Of a DNA stretch of 64,000 nt, positions 8,665 to 17,890 are shown one piece after another; position 1 is the first letter of the stretch; each line of letters starts with the position of its first letter. The position numbers and the translations under genes are program-made. The notes below the pieces were generated by a model. That model was given only the letters and a program-made list of their open reading frames with translations. It was not told the DNA's origin and did not search any database. Source of the stretch: an uncultured Flavobacteriaceae bacterium (GTDB lineage: Bacteria > Bacteroidota > Bacteroidia > Flavobacteriales > Flavobacteriaceae); assembly GCA_943788695.1 (NCBI GenBank), contig CALSRG010000003.1, positions 1-64,000 of the forward strand. The letters are read 5' to 3'.

Positions 8665-9978
8665 TTAGGATTTATTTTTTAACGGAAATGATTTTATTTG
8701 AAAAGTGATAATCGAAATACGTCGATCCTCTTCATATTTACTTTTAATGAAAACTGATTTGTCAGACTGGGTTATAAATTTAAGGAGATCGGCAATTTTT
8801 AAAAGTTCGTAGTTGATTATTTTGTAAATGTGGTTGGGGTGTAAATTGGGATTGTATAAAAAATCATATAAATCGCTTGTTTTAAAGGACGGGTTTTGAG
8901 CAATATATGACAAGATTTTTTGTGTGTTGTCTGGCACTCTGTAAATTCTTCTTTTGTAACTTAAGTGATCTGATTTGAGGATGATAAAACGTTTTTTTCT
9001 GATCCTAAGAATGACAAAAAATGAGATTCCTAAAACAATAAAAAATATGAACAGAAAAAAAACATTGCTTTTAAAGGGGGAGTCATCGTAAATAGGCGAT
9101 TTTCTCAATAGGATTCCCAAAAAATCAGTTGTTAAAATCTTTTGGACACCCATGTATTTTTTAGATTTTGACACGAAATAGATATACTCTTCATCAAGGG
9201 CGATGCCAGACTTTATATCCACATCACCGATCAAATTGGATTGATAAACTTTAAAAACGTTTTTTTCCCAATCAAATACAGTAACGTGGTCATTGCCTAA
9301 TAACATTGACGCAGGACCGCTAAGGATGGGTGTTCCTTCTAAATCAAAAGAAGTGTTGTTAGGTTGCCACATTTTAGTTTTAAAATCGAAAGTATAGGGT
9401 GTCCGGATTTTTTCACTAATAAGTGGGGAAATGGGGTTTAATGTTAGTCCATTAAAGAGGATTAGTTTAGAGTTGGAGTAAAAATAGGTGTGGCTAAAAC
9501 TTCGAGGGGGTAATTCTGACTCTGGATTGATTGGATAGAGCTCCCATTCTTTTGTGGTCAGATCCCAAAAGATGAGTTTGTTGTTGGCATCCCAATAGCC
9601 GTGTCCTCCAAATTTGAAAATGGTGTCTTTATGTTTGAAAATAGCCGCATTTATGTGAACATCTTTCATGTTAGAACGATCAACTCGTTCATCGATTGCG
9701 CCTTTAATCTTATGCACTTCGCCGTCGCCATTACCTACTAAATATAAAGTGTTTTTCAGCGAAAAAGGTGTAAATCGTTTAATGTTAATGATGGGACTGT
9801 CCATTGCTTTTCCAGTAGTAATATCCAATTTCGATTTGTTTATTCTGAAAATGGAGTCACTGGTTAATATTATAACATGATCTTTTTCTTCTGATATACC
9901 ACTGAAAAGTTTGAATTCTCCGTCTAAAAAAGGAGGTGGAAATGGTAATAGAAAAACCAGTAAAAAATATAGTCGCAT
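8665..9978 (-). CDS. Kelch-like sensor with one membrane helix and cytoplasmic winged-helix-like tail
   Basis: This 437-residue protein has a hydrophobic N-terminus (signal peptide, residues 1-20). About 280 extracytoplasmic residues follow with Kelch-like blades (FKFGGHGYWDANNKLIFWDL and the later RSFSHTYF and YTFDFKTKMW segments). One strong membrane helix spans about residues 305-325 and a basic stop-transfer RIRKKR follows. The last ~110 residues have the look of a winged helix (ILSYIAQNPSFKTSDLYDFL, then HIYKIINYEL, then YEEDRRISIITFQI). This layout suggests a one-component membrane sensor that binds DNA or a partner in the cytoplasm; that is inference. The gene stands alone and divergent from the next. 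No specific family name can be assigned. Confidence 0.65.
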   Translation of the reverse strand: MRLYFLLVFLLPFPPPFLDGEFKLFSGISEEKDHVIILTSDSIFRINKSKLDITTGKAMDSPIINIKRFTPFSLKNTLYLVGNGDGEVHKIKGAIDERVDRSNMKDVHINAAIFKHKDTIFKFGGHGYWDANNKLIFWDLTTKEWELYPINPESELPPRSFSHTYFYSNSKLILFNGLTLNPISPLISEKIRTPYTFDFKTKMWQPNNTSFDLEGTPILSGPASMLLGNDHVTVFDWEKNVFKVYQSNLIGDVDIKSGIALDEEYIYFVSKSKKYMGVQKILTTDFLGILLRKSPIYDDSPFKSNVFFLFIFFIVLGISFFVILRIRKKRFIILKSDHLSYKRRIYRVPDNTQKILSYIAQNPSFKTSDLYDFLYNPNLHPNHIYKIINYELLKIADLLKFITQSDKSVFIKSKYEEDRRISIITFQIKSFPLKNKS

Positions 9979-10014
9979 TGTTAGGATAGTAAAATGTTTA
10001 TTAAATGTATGACG

Positions 10015-10022
10015 TAAATTTG
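10015..10022 (+). promoter_or_regulatory. Putative Bacteroidota -7 box (TAAATTTG)
   Basis: TAAATTTG matches TAnnTTTG and ends 18 bases before the ATG of the small lipoprotein gene at 10041. No good -33 element is seen at standard spacing. Confidence 0.45.
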
Positions 10023-10040
10023 ATGAAATAAATCAATATT

Positions 10041-10502
10041 ATGAAAAAATTTAAAATACTTTTCTTAGCAAGCTTATTAGTGTCATGCGCTGACCCTATT
10101 CAAGAGGATTTAATTGATTATGTTAATAATGGAATCCTTCCTCTGATCGAATCGGAAGAGGAAATTACCACGCTCATTGACATGATGGGCGAAATGGATG
10201 ATGATGCATTAACTTATGAATTGCTTGAAAATAGTATTCTTCCAATGACCAGAGAATACTTAGAACAACTTCAAGCAGTTCGTCCTGCTACGCCTGAAGT
10301 TAGAGAACTCCATGAAATGGCCATTGAAATTTGGACTCTTAAAGAACGCGGATTGATTCAAATCTATGCGGCTTATGAAGAGGAAGATATGACTATGATT
10401 ACTGCAGCTTTGGAGTCAATCGCTGAGTCTACAAAATTTGAGCGTCGTTTTGAAAACAAATTAGAGAGTCTAATGGTCGCACACGATGTTGAAATTCTTT
10501 AA
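10041..10502 (+). CDS. Small acidic lipoprotein, function unknown
   Basis: This 153-residue protein has a lipoprotein signal (KILFLASLLVSC, lipobox LVSC with cysteine at residue 16). The mature part is helical and acidic, with EDDDALTYELLEN-type stretches and a C-terminal region rich in E, K and R. It resembles short secreted helical proteins in other flavobacteria, but I do not recognise a named family. A TAnnTTTG box lies just upstream and a strong hairpin terminator lies about 140 bp downstream, so it is probably transcribed alone. Confidence 0.7.
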   Translation: MKKFKILFLASLLVSCADPIQEDLIDYVNNGILPLIESEEEITTLIDMMGEMDDDALTYELLENSILPMTREYLEQLQAVRPATPEVRELHEMAIEIWTLKERGLIQIYAAYEEEDMTMITAALESIAESTKFERRFENKLESLMVAHDVEIL

Positions 10503-10767
10503 ACATCTAAAAGAAAATTAAGACTTATACCTTTTAATTGTTTTTTTGTTGTCTTTAGTTTTTCCTATTCTCTCTCAGCCACTTTGATTAAATTGATAAA
10601 TGAGCACTTAATTGAGTAAATAGGTTTAGAAAGTATTTATGAACCGCAACTTACATTAACATGATGGTTGCGGTTTTTTTTGTTGGTTGTCATTTGAGAT
10701 CTTAAAGTGACTATTTTAACTATATTTACGAACAAGAGCTAAAAACAAATCCTTTATATTTAATATA
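10503..10767. other. Intergenic stretch before photolyase cluster
   Basis: This gap holds the strong hairpin terminator at 10642-10681. Its distal part is in frame with, and looks homologous to, the N-terminus of the next gene. No other coding or RNA signal was seen. Confidence 0.5.
10642..10681 (+). terminator. Rho-independent terminator
   Basis: A perfect 9-bp stem, AACCGCAAC paired with GTTGCGGTT, with a 16-base loop is followed by a run of T (10674-10681). It lies about 140 bp downstream of the small lipoprotein gene and ends transcription before the photolyase cluster. Confidence 0.8.
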
Positions 10768-10836
10768 AACCATTTAATTATAGACTTTCCAACGAACCTA
10801 TCTGCCATTGAGCGTAGAATTGAAGAAATTGATCCA

Positions 10837-11871
10837 GTGCGATATGCTTCATCTCGGAATTACGTTGATGGTGCAGTGACTTATTTAAGTCCCTATATTT
10901 CTAGAGGAGTTATTTCAACTCAACAAGTTTTTAACCATTTGACCAAACTAAGTCTTCCGTGGTATGCCATAGAAAAGCTTGTTCAAGAATTGGCTTGGCG
11001 TGATTATTGGCAAGAAATTTGGAATAATAAAGGTAGTGCTATTCATACTGATCTGAAGCACGATCAAGCGCCAATATCGAATTATGAAATTCCTGAAGGT
11101 ATACTGATGGCGTGCACTGGTATTGATGCGGTAGATAAAGCCATCAAAGACCTTTACAAAACTGGTTATATGCACAATCATATGCGCATGTATGTCGCAT
11201 CAATATGCTGTAATATGGCTAATTCCCATTGGCTACAACCTGCGCGATGGATGTATTCTCACTTATTAGACGGCGATTTGGCCAGTAATCACCTGAGTTG
11301 GCAATGGGTGGCTGGTGCATTTTCAAATAAGAAATACTATGCCAATCAGGATAATATCAACACCTATTTTCGAAGCTCTCAAAAGGGGACGTTTTTGGAT
11401 ATAGACTATAGTTTATTTGATCAACAAGAAGTTCCGAAAGCACTTGTCGAAACTGCTCCATTCCATTTCGAAACAAAATTACCAATTGTTGAAAGACCAA
11501 TATTAGACAGAGACCTAACTACATTAATCTACAATTATTATAATCTTGATCCATATTGGTATAAAGGCCAAGAAGTTCAGCGTGTATTACTCCTCGAACC
11601 GTCGGTATTTAGTCAAAATCCTGTAAGTCAAAACGCCTTTGAATTCGCCTTGAAACTTTCCGAAAATATTGATGGCATTAAGATTTTTATTGGCGAATTT
11701 TCAGACTTGAAAAATCAAATTGACCATGAGAAAATTGTTTACAAACAACATCCTTTAAATCAACACTATTCAGGACAAGAAACATCTAGAGACAGTTTAA
11801 GTCTTGTCAACGGATATTATCCTTCATTTTTTTCATTTTGGAAAAAGTGTAAAAAAGAAATAAAGTACTGA
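10837..11871 (+). CDS. Photolyase/cryptochrome FAD-domain protein with C-terminal alpha/beta domain
   Basis: This protein has at least 344 residues. The N-terminal ~200 residues are the photolyase FAD-binding domain (GAVTYLSPYISRGVIST, ELAWRDYWQ, YMHNHMRMYVA, SNHLSWQWVAG). No antenna-binding domain precedes it. The last ~110 residues (VQRVLLLEPSVF to GYYPSFFSFWKK) instead look like an alpha/beta domain, so the usual order may be reversed. The GTG start used here is too late: the frame is open upstream to about 10720 and codes for HLIIDFPTNLSAIERR, which also looks homologous, but no ATG is found there (ATT at 10777 is possible). It heads a photolyase/flavin cluster. It could be a repair enzyme or a light sensor. 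Confidence 0.8.
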   Translation: MRYASSRNYVDGAVTYLSPYISRGVISTQQVFNHLTKLSLPWYAIEKLVQELAWRDYWQEIWNNKGSAIHTDLKHDQAPISNYEIPEGILMACTGIDAVDKAIKDLYKTGYMHNHMRMYVASICCNMANSHWLQPARWMYSHLLDGDLASNHLSWQWVAGAFSNKKYYANQDNINTYFRSSQKGTFLDIDYSLFDQQEVPKALVETAPFHFETKLPIVERPILDRDLTTLIYNYYNLDPYWYKGQEVQRVLLLEPSVFSQNPVSQNAFEFALKLSENIDGIKIFIGEFSDLKNQIDHEKIVYKQHPLNQHYSGQETSRDSLSLVNGYYPSFFSFWKKCKKEIKY

Positions 11872-11896
11872 AGTAATTTTATTTAAAAGTCTAAAT

Positions 11897-12529
11897 ATGA
11901 TTTTAAAAACGGAGGACATAAAAAATCTCGATAGAATTTATAGGTTAAATTTAATCAACTCAGTTTCGGGCATCAAGCCTGCAAATCTCATTGGCACCAG
12001 GTCTGAATCTGGGCAAGACAATGTGGCAATCTTTTCTTCGGTAGTCCATTTGGGTTCTAATCCGCCTCAATTAGGTTTTGTAATGCGACCTCAAACGGAA
12101 CCTTATACAGATACTTATGCCAATATTATGGAAACGGGATTTTATACCATTAATCATGTCATTGATTCCTTTGTAAAACGAGCACACTACACATCGGCAA
12201 AATTAAAATCCGAAGATTCAGAGTTTGATGTCATGTCTATTCAAAAACAATTTATTGAAAACTTTTTTGCACCATTCGTTCGGTCTAGCCCTGTTAAAAT
12301 AGGCATGAAACATCTTAAGAGTATTTCTTTACCTAATGACTGTATCTTTATCATCGGTGAAATTATTCTTATTGATCTTTTAGACGCGTCGATTAACAAC
12401 CTCGGGCAGTTGGATTTGAGTGCACAAAAAAGTGTTGGAGTTTCAGGGTTGAATACTTACCATAGGCTCCATAAAATGGACACCTTCCCATTTGTCCGTG
12501 AAAATGAAATTCCAAATTTCGATGACTAA
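11897..12529 (+). CDS. Flavin reductase-like FMN-binding split-barrel protein
   Basis: This 210-residue protein belongs to the flavin reductase/flavoredoxin family, with [15 protein letters not shown] near the N-terminus, the FMN-contact segment [20 protein letters not shown], and the later YTINHV and HYTSAK stretches. Such proteins bind FMN and may reduce free flavin or act as electron carriers. It begins 25 bp after a photolyase-like gene and overlaps the following DUF2256 gene by 8 bp. That fits a role in supplying or recycling flavin for the flanking flavoproteins, though this is inferred from position. Confidence 0.82.
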   Translation: MILKTEDIKNLDRIYRLNLINSVSGIKPANLIGTRSESGQDNVAIFSSVVHLGSNPPQLGFVMRPQTEPYTDTYANIMETGFYTINHVIDSFVKRAHYTSAKLKSEDSEFDVMSIQKQFIENFFAPFVRSSPVKIGMKHLKSISLPNDCIFIIGEIILIDLLDASINNLGQLDLSAQKSVGVSGLNTYHRLHKMDTFPFVRENEIPNFDD

Positions 12530-12659
12530 ACAGCAATTACCTTCAAAAATTTGTCCAGTATGTGGAAGGCCTTTCAGTTGGAGAAAAAAATGGGAACGTG
12601 ACTGGGAGCAAGTAAAATATTGCAGTAAGAAGTGTATTAAAAATAAAACTAATGGGTAA
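12522..12659 (+). CDS. DUF2256 small zinc-ribbon-like protein
   Basis: This 45-residue protein has two Cys pairs: CPVCGRPF and YCSKKC, separated by the conserved W-R-K-K-W-E-R-D-W region. That pattern is the DUF2256 family, whose genes are very often found beside photolyase/cryptochrome genes. Function is unknown; the four cysteines suggest a bound zinc. It overlaps the flavin reductase upstream and the PhrB-like gene downstream by 8 bp each, so the three are one transcription unit. It is easily missed because of its size. Confidence 0.85.
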   Translation: MTKQQLPSKICPVCGRPFSWRKKWERDWEQVKYCSKKCIKNKTNG

Positions 12660-14127
12660 AGCTATAAATTTGATTTTTCCGCATCAGTTGTTTAAAGACA
12701 GTCTATTAGTTCAAAACGGCCATGATGTATATCTCATTGAAGAGTACCTCTTTTTTAAGCAATATCTATTTCATAAGCAAAAAATCACTTTTCATCGTGC
12801 ATCTATGAAAACATATCAACTTATGTTGGAGGGTCAGGGTGTCAAGGTGCTTTATATTGATTCTGGACATAAATTGTCTGATATACGCAATTTTAGCTCA
12901 GAAATTAAAGACAAAGGTATTGATTCCGTATTTTATATTGATCCTACAGATGATTATCTTAGTTGTCGTATAAATGTATTGTCTGAGTGGTGCGAACTTA
13001 GTGTCGTCGACAGTCCTCTTTTTATCAATTCCAATGACGACCTCTCAACCTTTTTTAGGTCTGATAAAAAATCATATTTTCAAACCACCTTTTATAAGCA
13101 GCAGCGTCTAAAGCATCATATTTTAATAGATGAGCACAACCAACCCATAGGTGGTCAATGGACTTTCGATATTGAAAACCGCAAAAAATACCCTAAAGGG
13201 AAACTGCCCCCTGCCGTATTTTTTCCATCGGCTTCGCCAATTTGGGATGAAGCTTTAGAATATACGAATTGTCATTTTAAAGATAACCCCGGACATGTTT
13301 CAAGTCAAAGGATATATCCCATATCTCATCAAGAATCAATGGAATGGTTTCATCAGTTTTTGACATATAGATTCTATGATTTCGGACCATATGAAGATGC
13401 TATAGTAATAGGTAATTCTATTTTAAACCACAGCGTGCTATCACCACTTCTAAATGTAGGCCTTATATCACCTCAAGAAGTCGTTCATCGGAGTCTTGAC
13501 TGGGCTAAACAGGAACAAATACCTATTAATTCTGTAGAAGGTTTTGTTCGTCAATTGATTGGTTGGCGAGAATTTACTCGAGGCATGTATATGTGCAAGG
13601 GCCGTTTCTCAAGAAGCCAAAATTATTGGGGTTTCAAGAGAAAAATTCCAGCTTCGTTCTATGACGGTACTACCGGGATTGAGCCAGTTGATAATGCAAT
13701 CAAAACCGTTCTCGCCACAAGCTATTGTCATCACATTGAACGATTGATGGTTTTGGGCAATTTCATGCTCTTATGCGAATTTGATCCTGATGAGGTTTAT
13801 AGGTGGTTTATGGAATTATTTATTGACGCCTATGACTGGGTAATGGTACCCAATGTTTATGGCATGTCACAATTTGCCGATGGTGGTACTTTTGCCACTA
13901 AGCCATATATTGGCGGCTCGAACTACATTAAGAAAATGAGTAACTACAATAAAGGTTCTTGGGAAGAGGTTTGGGACGGGTTGTTCTGGCGTTTCATTAG
14001 TTCGCACGAAAATTTCTTTTTAAAAAATCCACGAACTTCGATGATGGTTTATTCATTTCGTAAAATGTCAGATGAAAAACGCCATGCGCATATTAGTAAG
14101 GCAGAGTCGTTTATTAAGAACTTATAA
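12652..14127 (+). CDS. PhrB-type (6-4) photolyase/cryptochrome lacking the iron-sulfur cysteines
   Basis: This 491-residue protein matches the prokaryotic PhrB/CryB-type family. An N-terminal alpha/beta domain starts [13 protein letters not shown], and a helical FAD domain contains [43 protein letters not shown] and [14 protein letters not shown]. In PhrB four cysteines bind a 4Fe-4S cluster. Here, the segment after NYIKKMS reads [18 protein letters not shown], with no CxxC or later Cys, and the position matching the first ligand (EPVDNA) is not Cys either. So the cluster is probably absent. It may be a repair enzyme or a light sensor. It overlaps DUF2256 by 8 bp. Confidence 0.85.
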   Translation: MGKAINLIFPHQLFKDSLLVQNGHDVYLIEEYLFFKQYLFHKQKITFHRASMKTYQLMLEGQGVKVLYIDSGHKLSDIRNFSSEIKDKGIDSVFYIDPTDDYLSCRINVLSEWCELSVVDSPLFINSNDDLSTFFRSDKKSYFQTTFYKQQRLKHHILIDEHNQPIGGQWTFDIENRKKYPKGKLPPAVFFPSASPIWDEALEYTNCHFKDNPGHVSSQRIYPISHQESMEWFHQFLTYRFYDFGPYEDAIVIGNSILNHSVLSPLLNVGLISPQEVVHRSLDWAKQEQIPINSVEGFVRQLIGWREFTRGMYMCKGRFSRSQNYWGFKRKIPASFYDGTTGIEPVDNAIKTVLATSYCHHIERLMVLGNFMLLCEFDPDEVYRWFMELFIDAYDWVMVPNVYGMSQFADGGTFATKPYIGGSNYIKKMSNYNKGSWEEVWDGLFWRFISSHENFFLKNPRTSMMVYSFRKMSDEKRHAHISKAESFIKNL

Positions 14128-14189
14128 CAGATGTAGAAGTAACTCTTTTGTATTATGTAATTTTAACCAAGAATCAATAACGAATTATA

Positions 14190-14681
14190 GTGATGAAAAA
14201 GCTAATAATTATTCTAATATGTTCATTTTCAATTAATACATATTCTCAAGAGATAACCACTTATTATTTGATCCGACATGCTGAAAAAGATCGCAAAGAT
14301 ATATCAGACTCCAACCCGGCTTTAACTGCACAAGGTCAAAAAAGAGCGGAACGCTGGTCTGAAATTTTCAAACATATCAATTTTGATGCAGTCTATTCAA
14401 CCGACTATCGGAGAACCATATCAACGGCTAAGCCAACAGCAGAAGCTAGGCAGTTGGAAATACAATTTTACAATCCGAGAACGTTGTATTCAGAAGATTT
14501 TAAAAAAGAGACTTTAGGAAAAACAATCTTGGTGGTTGGACATTCAAATACTACTCCTGAATTTGTAAATGCTATTATTGGAGAAAACCGATATGAGCAA
14601 ATAAACGACAATAATAATGCTAATATTTATATTGTAACTGTTATGAATGGGATAGCTACTTCAACTCTATTATCACTTTAA
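14190..14681 (+). CDS. Secreted histidine phosphatase (phosphoglycerate mutase-like)
   Basis: This 163-residue protein has a cleavable signal peptide (LIIILICSFSINTYS) and then the histidine phosphatase signature LIRHAEK (catalytic His in RHA), the DAVYSTDYRRTISTA segment and the second-histidine motif VVGHSNT. It is close in size and layout to SixA-type phosphatases but is exported. The substrate cannot be read. Two ATGs are adjacent (14190 and 14193). No operon partner is clear: 62 bp follow the photolyase gene on the same strand. Confidence 0.83.
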   Translation: MMKKLIIILICSFSINTYSQEITTYYLIRHAEKDRKDISDSNPALTAQGQKRAERWSEIFKHINFDAVYSTDYRRTISTAKPTAEARQLEIQFYNPRTLYSEDFKKETLGKTILVVGHSNTTPEFVNAIIGENRYEQINDNNNANIYIVTVMNGIATSTLLSL

Positions 14682-14800
14682 CTGACAAGATTATATTTTC
14701 GGTTTAATTTTGATCAATCTGTTAAATGTTTTTACGCTTTTCATTTTATTTTTTAAATGAAAATCAGTATATTGGCTTAAAATCATAATGAAAATTTGAA

Positions 14801-16429
14801 ATGAAAAAATTACTTCTCTTTTTAGTGGTATTGGTTTACTCTTGTGGAAATACCTCCTATTTTGAAGGTGTGGGCATCCCAGCTAGAGAATCTAATCGCG
14901 GTGATTATGGTATCGTAAATCTTGATGGTGAGCTCGTTGTCGATTTTGAGTTGGACGAAAGACCTTCTATCATGGTCGAGAATTGGGCGCATTTTGAAAA
15001 CATTGATGGCGGGATAAGTTATGTGAATAGCCAAGGCGAATATGTAAGCACAACACATGAGTCGTCTTTATTATCTAACGAAGGTCACGTTTTAGTTCGT
15101 CTTAATGACGGCCAATTAGCCCTTTTGAATAATGAATTAAAGTTAGTCCACACGCTAGTGGGTATTGAGGAAGCCGGCTCGGTATCAGAAGGTTTAATTA
15201 AGGTCAAAAACAGTGATGGCTATTGGGGTTTTATAAATCTTCAAAATCAAGAAGTTATAAAACCTAAGTATTATGATGTTAAATCCTTTAGAGAAGGACT
15301 AGCAGTAGTAATGGAAGAAGGTGAGGATGAAGTGTTATATGGCGTTATCGATACTAAAGGAAATGAAGTAATTGGAATGACCTCGAAATATAGCTATTTA
15401 ACATCTTTTTCAGAAGGATTAAGCATATTCGAAAAAGACGATCGAATGGGGTATTTAAATACTGAAGGTAAAGAAGTTATTTCCAGTGATAATTGGCGTG
15501 AAGCATGGCCATTTTTTAATGGAATGGCTACGGTTGAAGGTTCTGATCGTGAGTATGGGCTCATAGATACTGATGGTGAATTTTTAATTAAAACACGTGA
15601 ATTTATGCCGATTAAACTTTATAACGACTTAGCCATTAACCGTGGCTCAAATCGAAAATATGGGTTTATGGACATTGATCGTAAGTTGGTGACTAGAACT
15701 GAATTCGAGGAAATCATGCCTTTTTTAGGTCAGGGTGCATATGCAAAAGACGGCAGTGAATGGATGTATATAAATAAAGATGGTGACGATATCGGTGAAT
15801 TTAAGGAGAGTATTCGCTTGCTATACCATGAAGAGTTCACAGAGTCAATCTATAAACACAATGCGCCTTTTGATTTGGATCAAACGTTAAGTAGCACCTT
15901 TGTTGATTTGAATGCGTTTTATGATGAAATTATTGATCCTAACTATGGTTTTCTAAGTAAGTTTAACAATAATGAGAATTTTGACACTGACTTTCTTGAT
16001 GGCCTCATCAAAGACAAGTTTGACCTCACCACCTCATCATCTGTCCTAGATAATATTTCTAAGTATACCAGCCGAATAGATACTTATGCCATTTATGGAA
16101 CACATATGGAATATGATGAAAACATTAAATTTTCGATACGATTCTACTTTGACAATACTGTCGTAAATAAGGAAAAATCTGATTTCAGATCGGTTAATCC
16201 TGAAGCGAAATTAAGATCCATCAGAATCAATTTGAGGTTTCAAAATAAGGGATATGGTCGAGGTGCAGAATTACAAGGCAAATTGTATGCTATTATCAAT
16301 AAGAAATTGAACAATGAAGATTGGAGTGATTACTATGAGGACTTTTATACCTCAGATGGACGAACGATTTCATTATCATCTGAATACTCTAATTTATATT
16401 TGATTATTGACTATCCTGAAGTTGATTAA
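14801..16429 (+). CDS. WG-repeat lipoprotein
   Basis: This 542-residue lipoprotein has a lipobox (FLVVLVYSC, cysteine at about residue 15). Repeated WG-type units follow, such as DGYWGFINLQNQEVIKPKYYD, LYGVIDTKGNEVIG and MGYLNTEGKEVIS, between about residues 25 and 340. The last ~180 residues are a non-repeat region with no recognised fold. WG repeats form surface beta-structures, but their ligands in Bacteroidota are mostly unknown. It has its own gap upstream (119 bp) and is followed 51 bp later by a T9SS cargo protein. Confidence 0.78.
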   Translation: MKKLLLFLVVLVYSCGNTSYFEGVGIPARESNRGDYGIVNLDGELVVDFELDERPSIMVENWAHFENIDGGISYVNSQGEYVSTTHESSLLSNEGHVLVRLNDGQLALLNNELKLVHTLVGIEEAGSVSEGLIKVKNSDGYWGFINLQNQEVIKPKYYDVKSFREGLAVVMEEGEDEVLYGVIDTKGNEVIGMTSKYSYLTSFSEGLSIFEKDDRMGYLNTEGKEVISSDNWREAWPFFNGMATVEGSDREYGLIDTDGEFLIKTREFMPIKLYNDLAINRGSNRKYGFMDIDRKLVTRTEFEEIMPFLGQGAYAKDGSEWMYINKDGDDIGEFKESIRLLYHEEFTESIYKHNAPFDLDQTLSSTFVDLNAFYDEIIDPNYGFLSKFNNNENFDTDFLDGLIKDKFDLTTSSSVLDNISKYTSRIDTYAIYGTHMEYDENIKFSIRFYFDNTVVNKEKSDFRSVNPEAKLRSIRINLRFQNKGYGRGAELQGKLYAIINKKLNNEDWSDYYEDFYTSDGRTISLSSEYSNLYLIIDYPEVD

Positions 16430-16480
16430 GTTATTAATTTTCGTACCTTTCGCGCTCAACATCTAAAATGCCGTGTGAAA

Positions 16481-17770
16481 ATGAATAAAATTACTTTACT
16501 TTCTTTACTGATTGGTTTTTCAACCTATGCTCAAAACAACGTAGATTTTGAGTCTGGTGGGGTAGGAACCGATTGGACATGGGTCGTAGACCAAAATGGA
16601 GCCAATCCAGCATTGGTAATAGAATCTAATCCAAATACAACTGGTGTGAATACTTCAGCAACGGCAGCTAAATTTACTGCTACTGCAGGTGGAGAGCCAT
16701 GGGCTTTGACGTATACGGATAATATTGGCTCTATTACTTTTACGGAAGACAATAGCATCGTAAAGATGATGGTTCGTAAAAACGTTGCAACTTCAGTGGC
16801 TATTAAATTTGAAGATTCAGCAAATCCTGCTTTCTATAAACAAATAGAAATGTCAAATACTGTTACGAATGGTGATTGGGAAGAACTAACCTTTGATTTT
16901 AGTACTGGAATAGGCAATACTTATAATAGAATGGTAATCATTCCTGACTTTTTAGCCCGTACAGAAGATCATGTGTTACATTTCGACGAAATTTCGTTTA
17001 ACAGTGGAGGCGTGGTTGATAACTATAGTCTTGAAGATATTGATTTTGAATCAACCGGATTTGGCGCAGCATGGGTCTGGACTACAGACAACAACGCCAC
17101 AGATCCAGTGCTTGAAATCGTTCCGAATCCTAACACAACAGGAGCCAATTCTACAGCGACTGCTGCAAAATTTACATCCTTAGTTGGAGGAGACCCATGG
17201 GCTTTAACTTTTACAGATAATGTCGGTACATTTACCTTCACAGCTGAAAATAGCATCGTTACTATGATGGTTTTAAAAACAGTAGCAACGAATGTTGGTT
17301 TGAAAGTTGAAGGCCCTGATCCAAATGGTGGTGCAGGCGTCATTTATAAAGAAATTCAAATTCCAAATACCGTCACAAACGGCGATTGGGAATTATTGAC
17401 CTTTGATTTTAGTTCAGAAATCGGAAAGACCTTTAACCGTTTGGTAGTTATCCCAGATTTTTTGGCACGCTCTGAAGATCATATTAATTATTTTGACCAA
17501 ATTTCGTTTGGTAACGGAACACTTAATCTTGAAAATTTTAGTGTTGAGGCAGTAAAGATGTTCCCAAATCCTGCTCATAACGTGGTTAGTTTTTCAACAT
17601 CATCAAATGATCCATTAAACATTACGATCCACGATATTTTAGGAAAACAAGTCATGCGCCGATCCGCAGTGCAAAGAGATCTAAATATCTCTGCTTTAAA
17701 ACCAGGTCTCTATTTGGTGACCATGACTCAGGGGCAAAATACAACCACTAAAAAACTGTTGGTAAACTAG
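16481..17770 (+). CDS. T9SS type A sorting domain protein with two tandem carbohydrate-like modules
   Basis: A signal peptide (ITLLSLLIGFSTYA) is followed by two homologous modules of about 160 residues, beginning NVDFESGGVGTDWTW and DIDFESTGFGAAWVW. Each holds a WALTYTD or WALTFTD motif, NTVTNGDWE and IPDFLAR. The last ~75 residues are a type IX secretion sorting domain (MFPNPAHNVVSF ... GLYLVTMTQGQ, ending TTKKLLVN). The modules look like carbohydrate-binding jelly rolls, but this is not proven. The ATG at 16481 is chosen over a GTG two codons earlier. A box-like TACCTTTC lies upstream. It is probably exported and anchored on the cell surface. Confidence 0.83.
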   Translation: MNKITLLSLLIGFSTYAQNNVDFESGGVGTDWTWVVDQNGANPALVIESNPNTTGVNTSATAAKFTATAGGEPWALTYTDNIGSITFTEDNSIVKMMVRKNVATSVAIKFEDSANPAFYKQIEMSNTVTNGDWEELTFDFSTGIGNTYNRMVIIPDFLARTEDHVLHFDEISFNSGGVVDNYSLEDIDFESTGFGAAWVWTTDNNATDPVLEIVPNPNTTGANSTATAAKFTSLVGGDPWALTFTDNVGTFTFTAENSIVTMMVLKTVATNVGLKVEGPDPNGGAGVIYKEIQIPNTVTNGDWELLTFDFSSEIGKTFNRLVVIPDFLARSEDHINYFDQISFGNGTLNLENFSVEAVKMFPNPAHNVVSFSTSSNDPLNITIHDILGKQVMRRSAVQRDLNISALKPGLYLVTMTQGQNTTTKKLLVN

Positions 17771-17797
17771 TTTAATATTTTTTATTGGCTTTAAAGG

Positions 17798-17827
17798 AAA
17801 GGGTTTCATTCGAGACCCTTTTTTGTT
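17798..17827 (+). terminator. Rho-independent terminator
   Basis: AAAGGGT pairs with ACCCTTT around a ten-base loop, followed by a T run, 27 bp after the T9SS protein stop. It marks the end of the conserved chromosomal segment before the island. Confidence 0.75.
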
Positions 17828-17890
17828 ACAACTTAGTCAGTAAGACAAATGAGTCTAAACAAAATTCGCGATAACAACATAATACCGATC

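Noticed and set aside
16449-16462. Promoter box GTACCTTTCG before the T9SS gene
   Set aside because: It has an extra C compared with TAnnTTTG; a TTG lies at fair spacing, but the match is not good enough for a separate feature.
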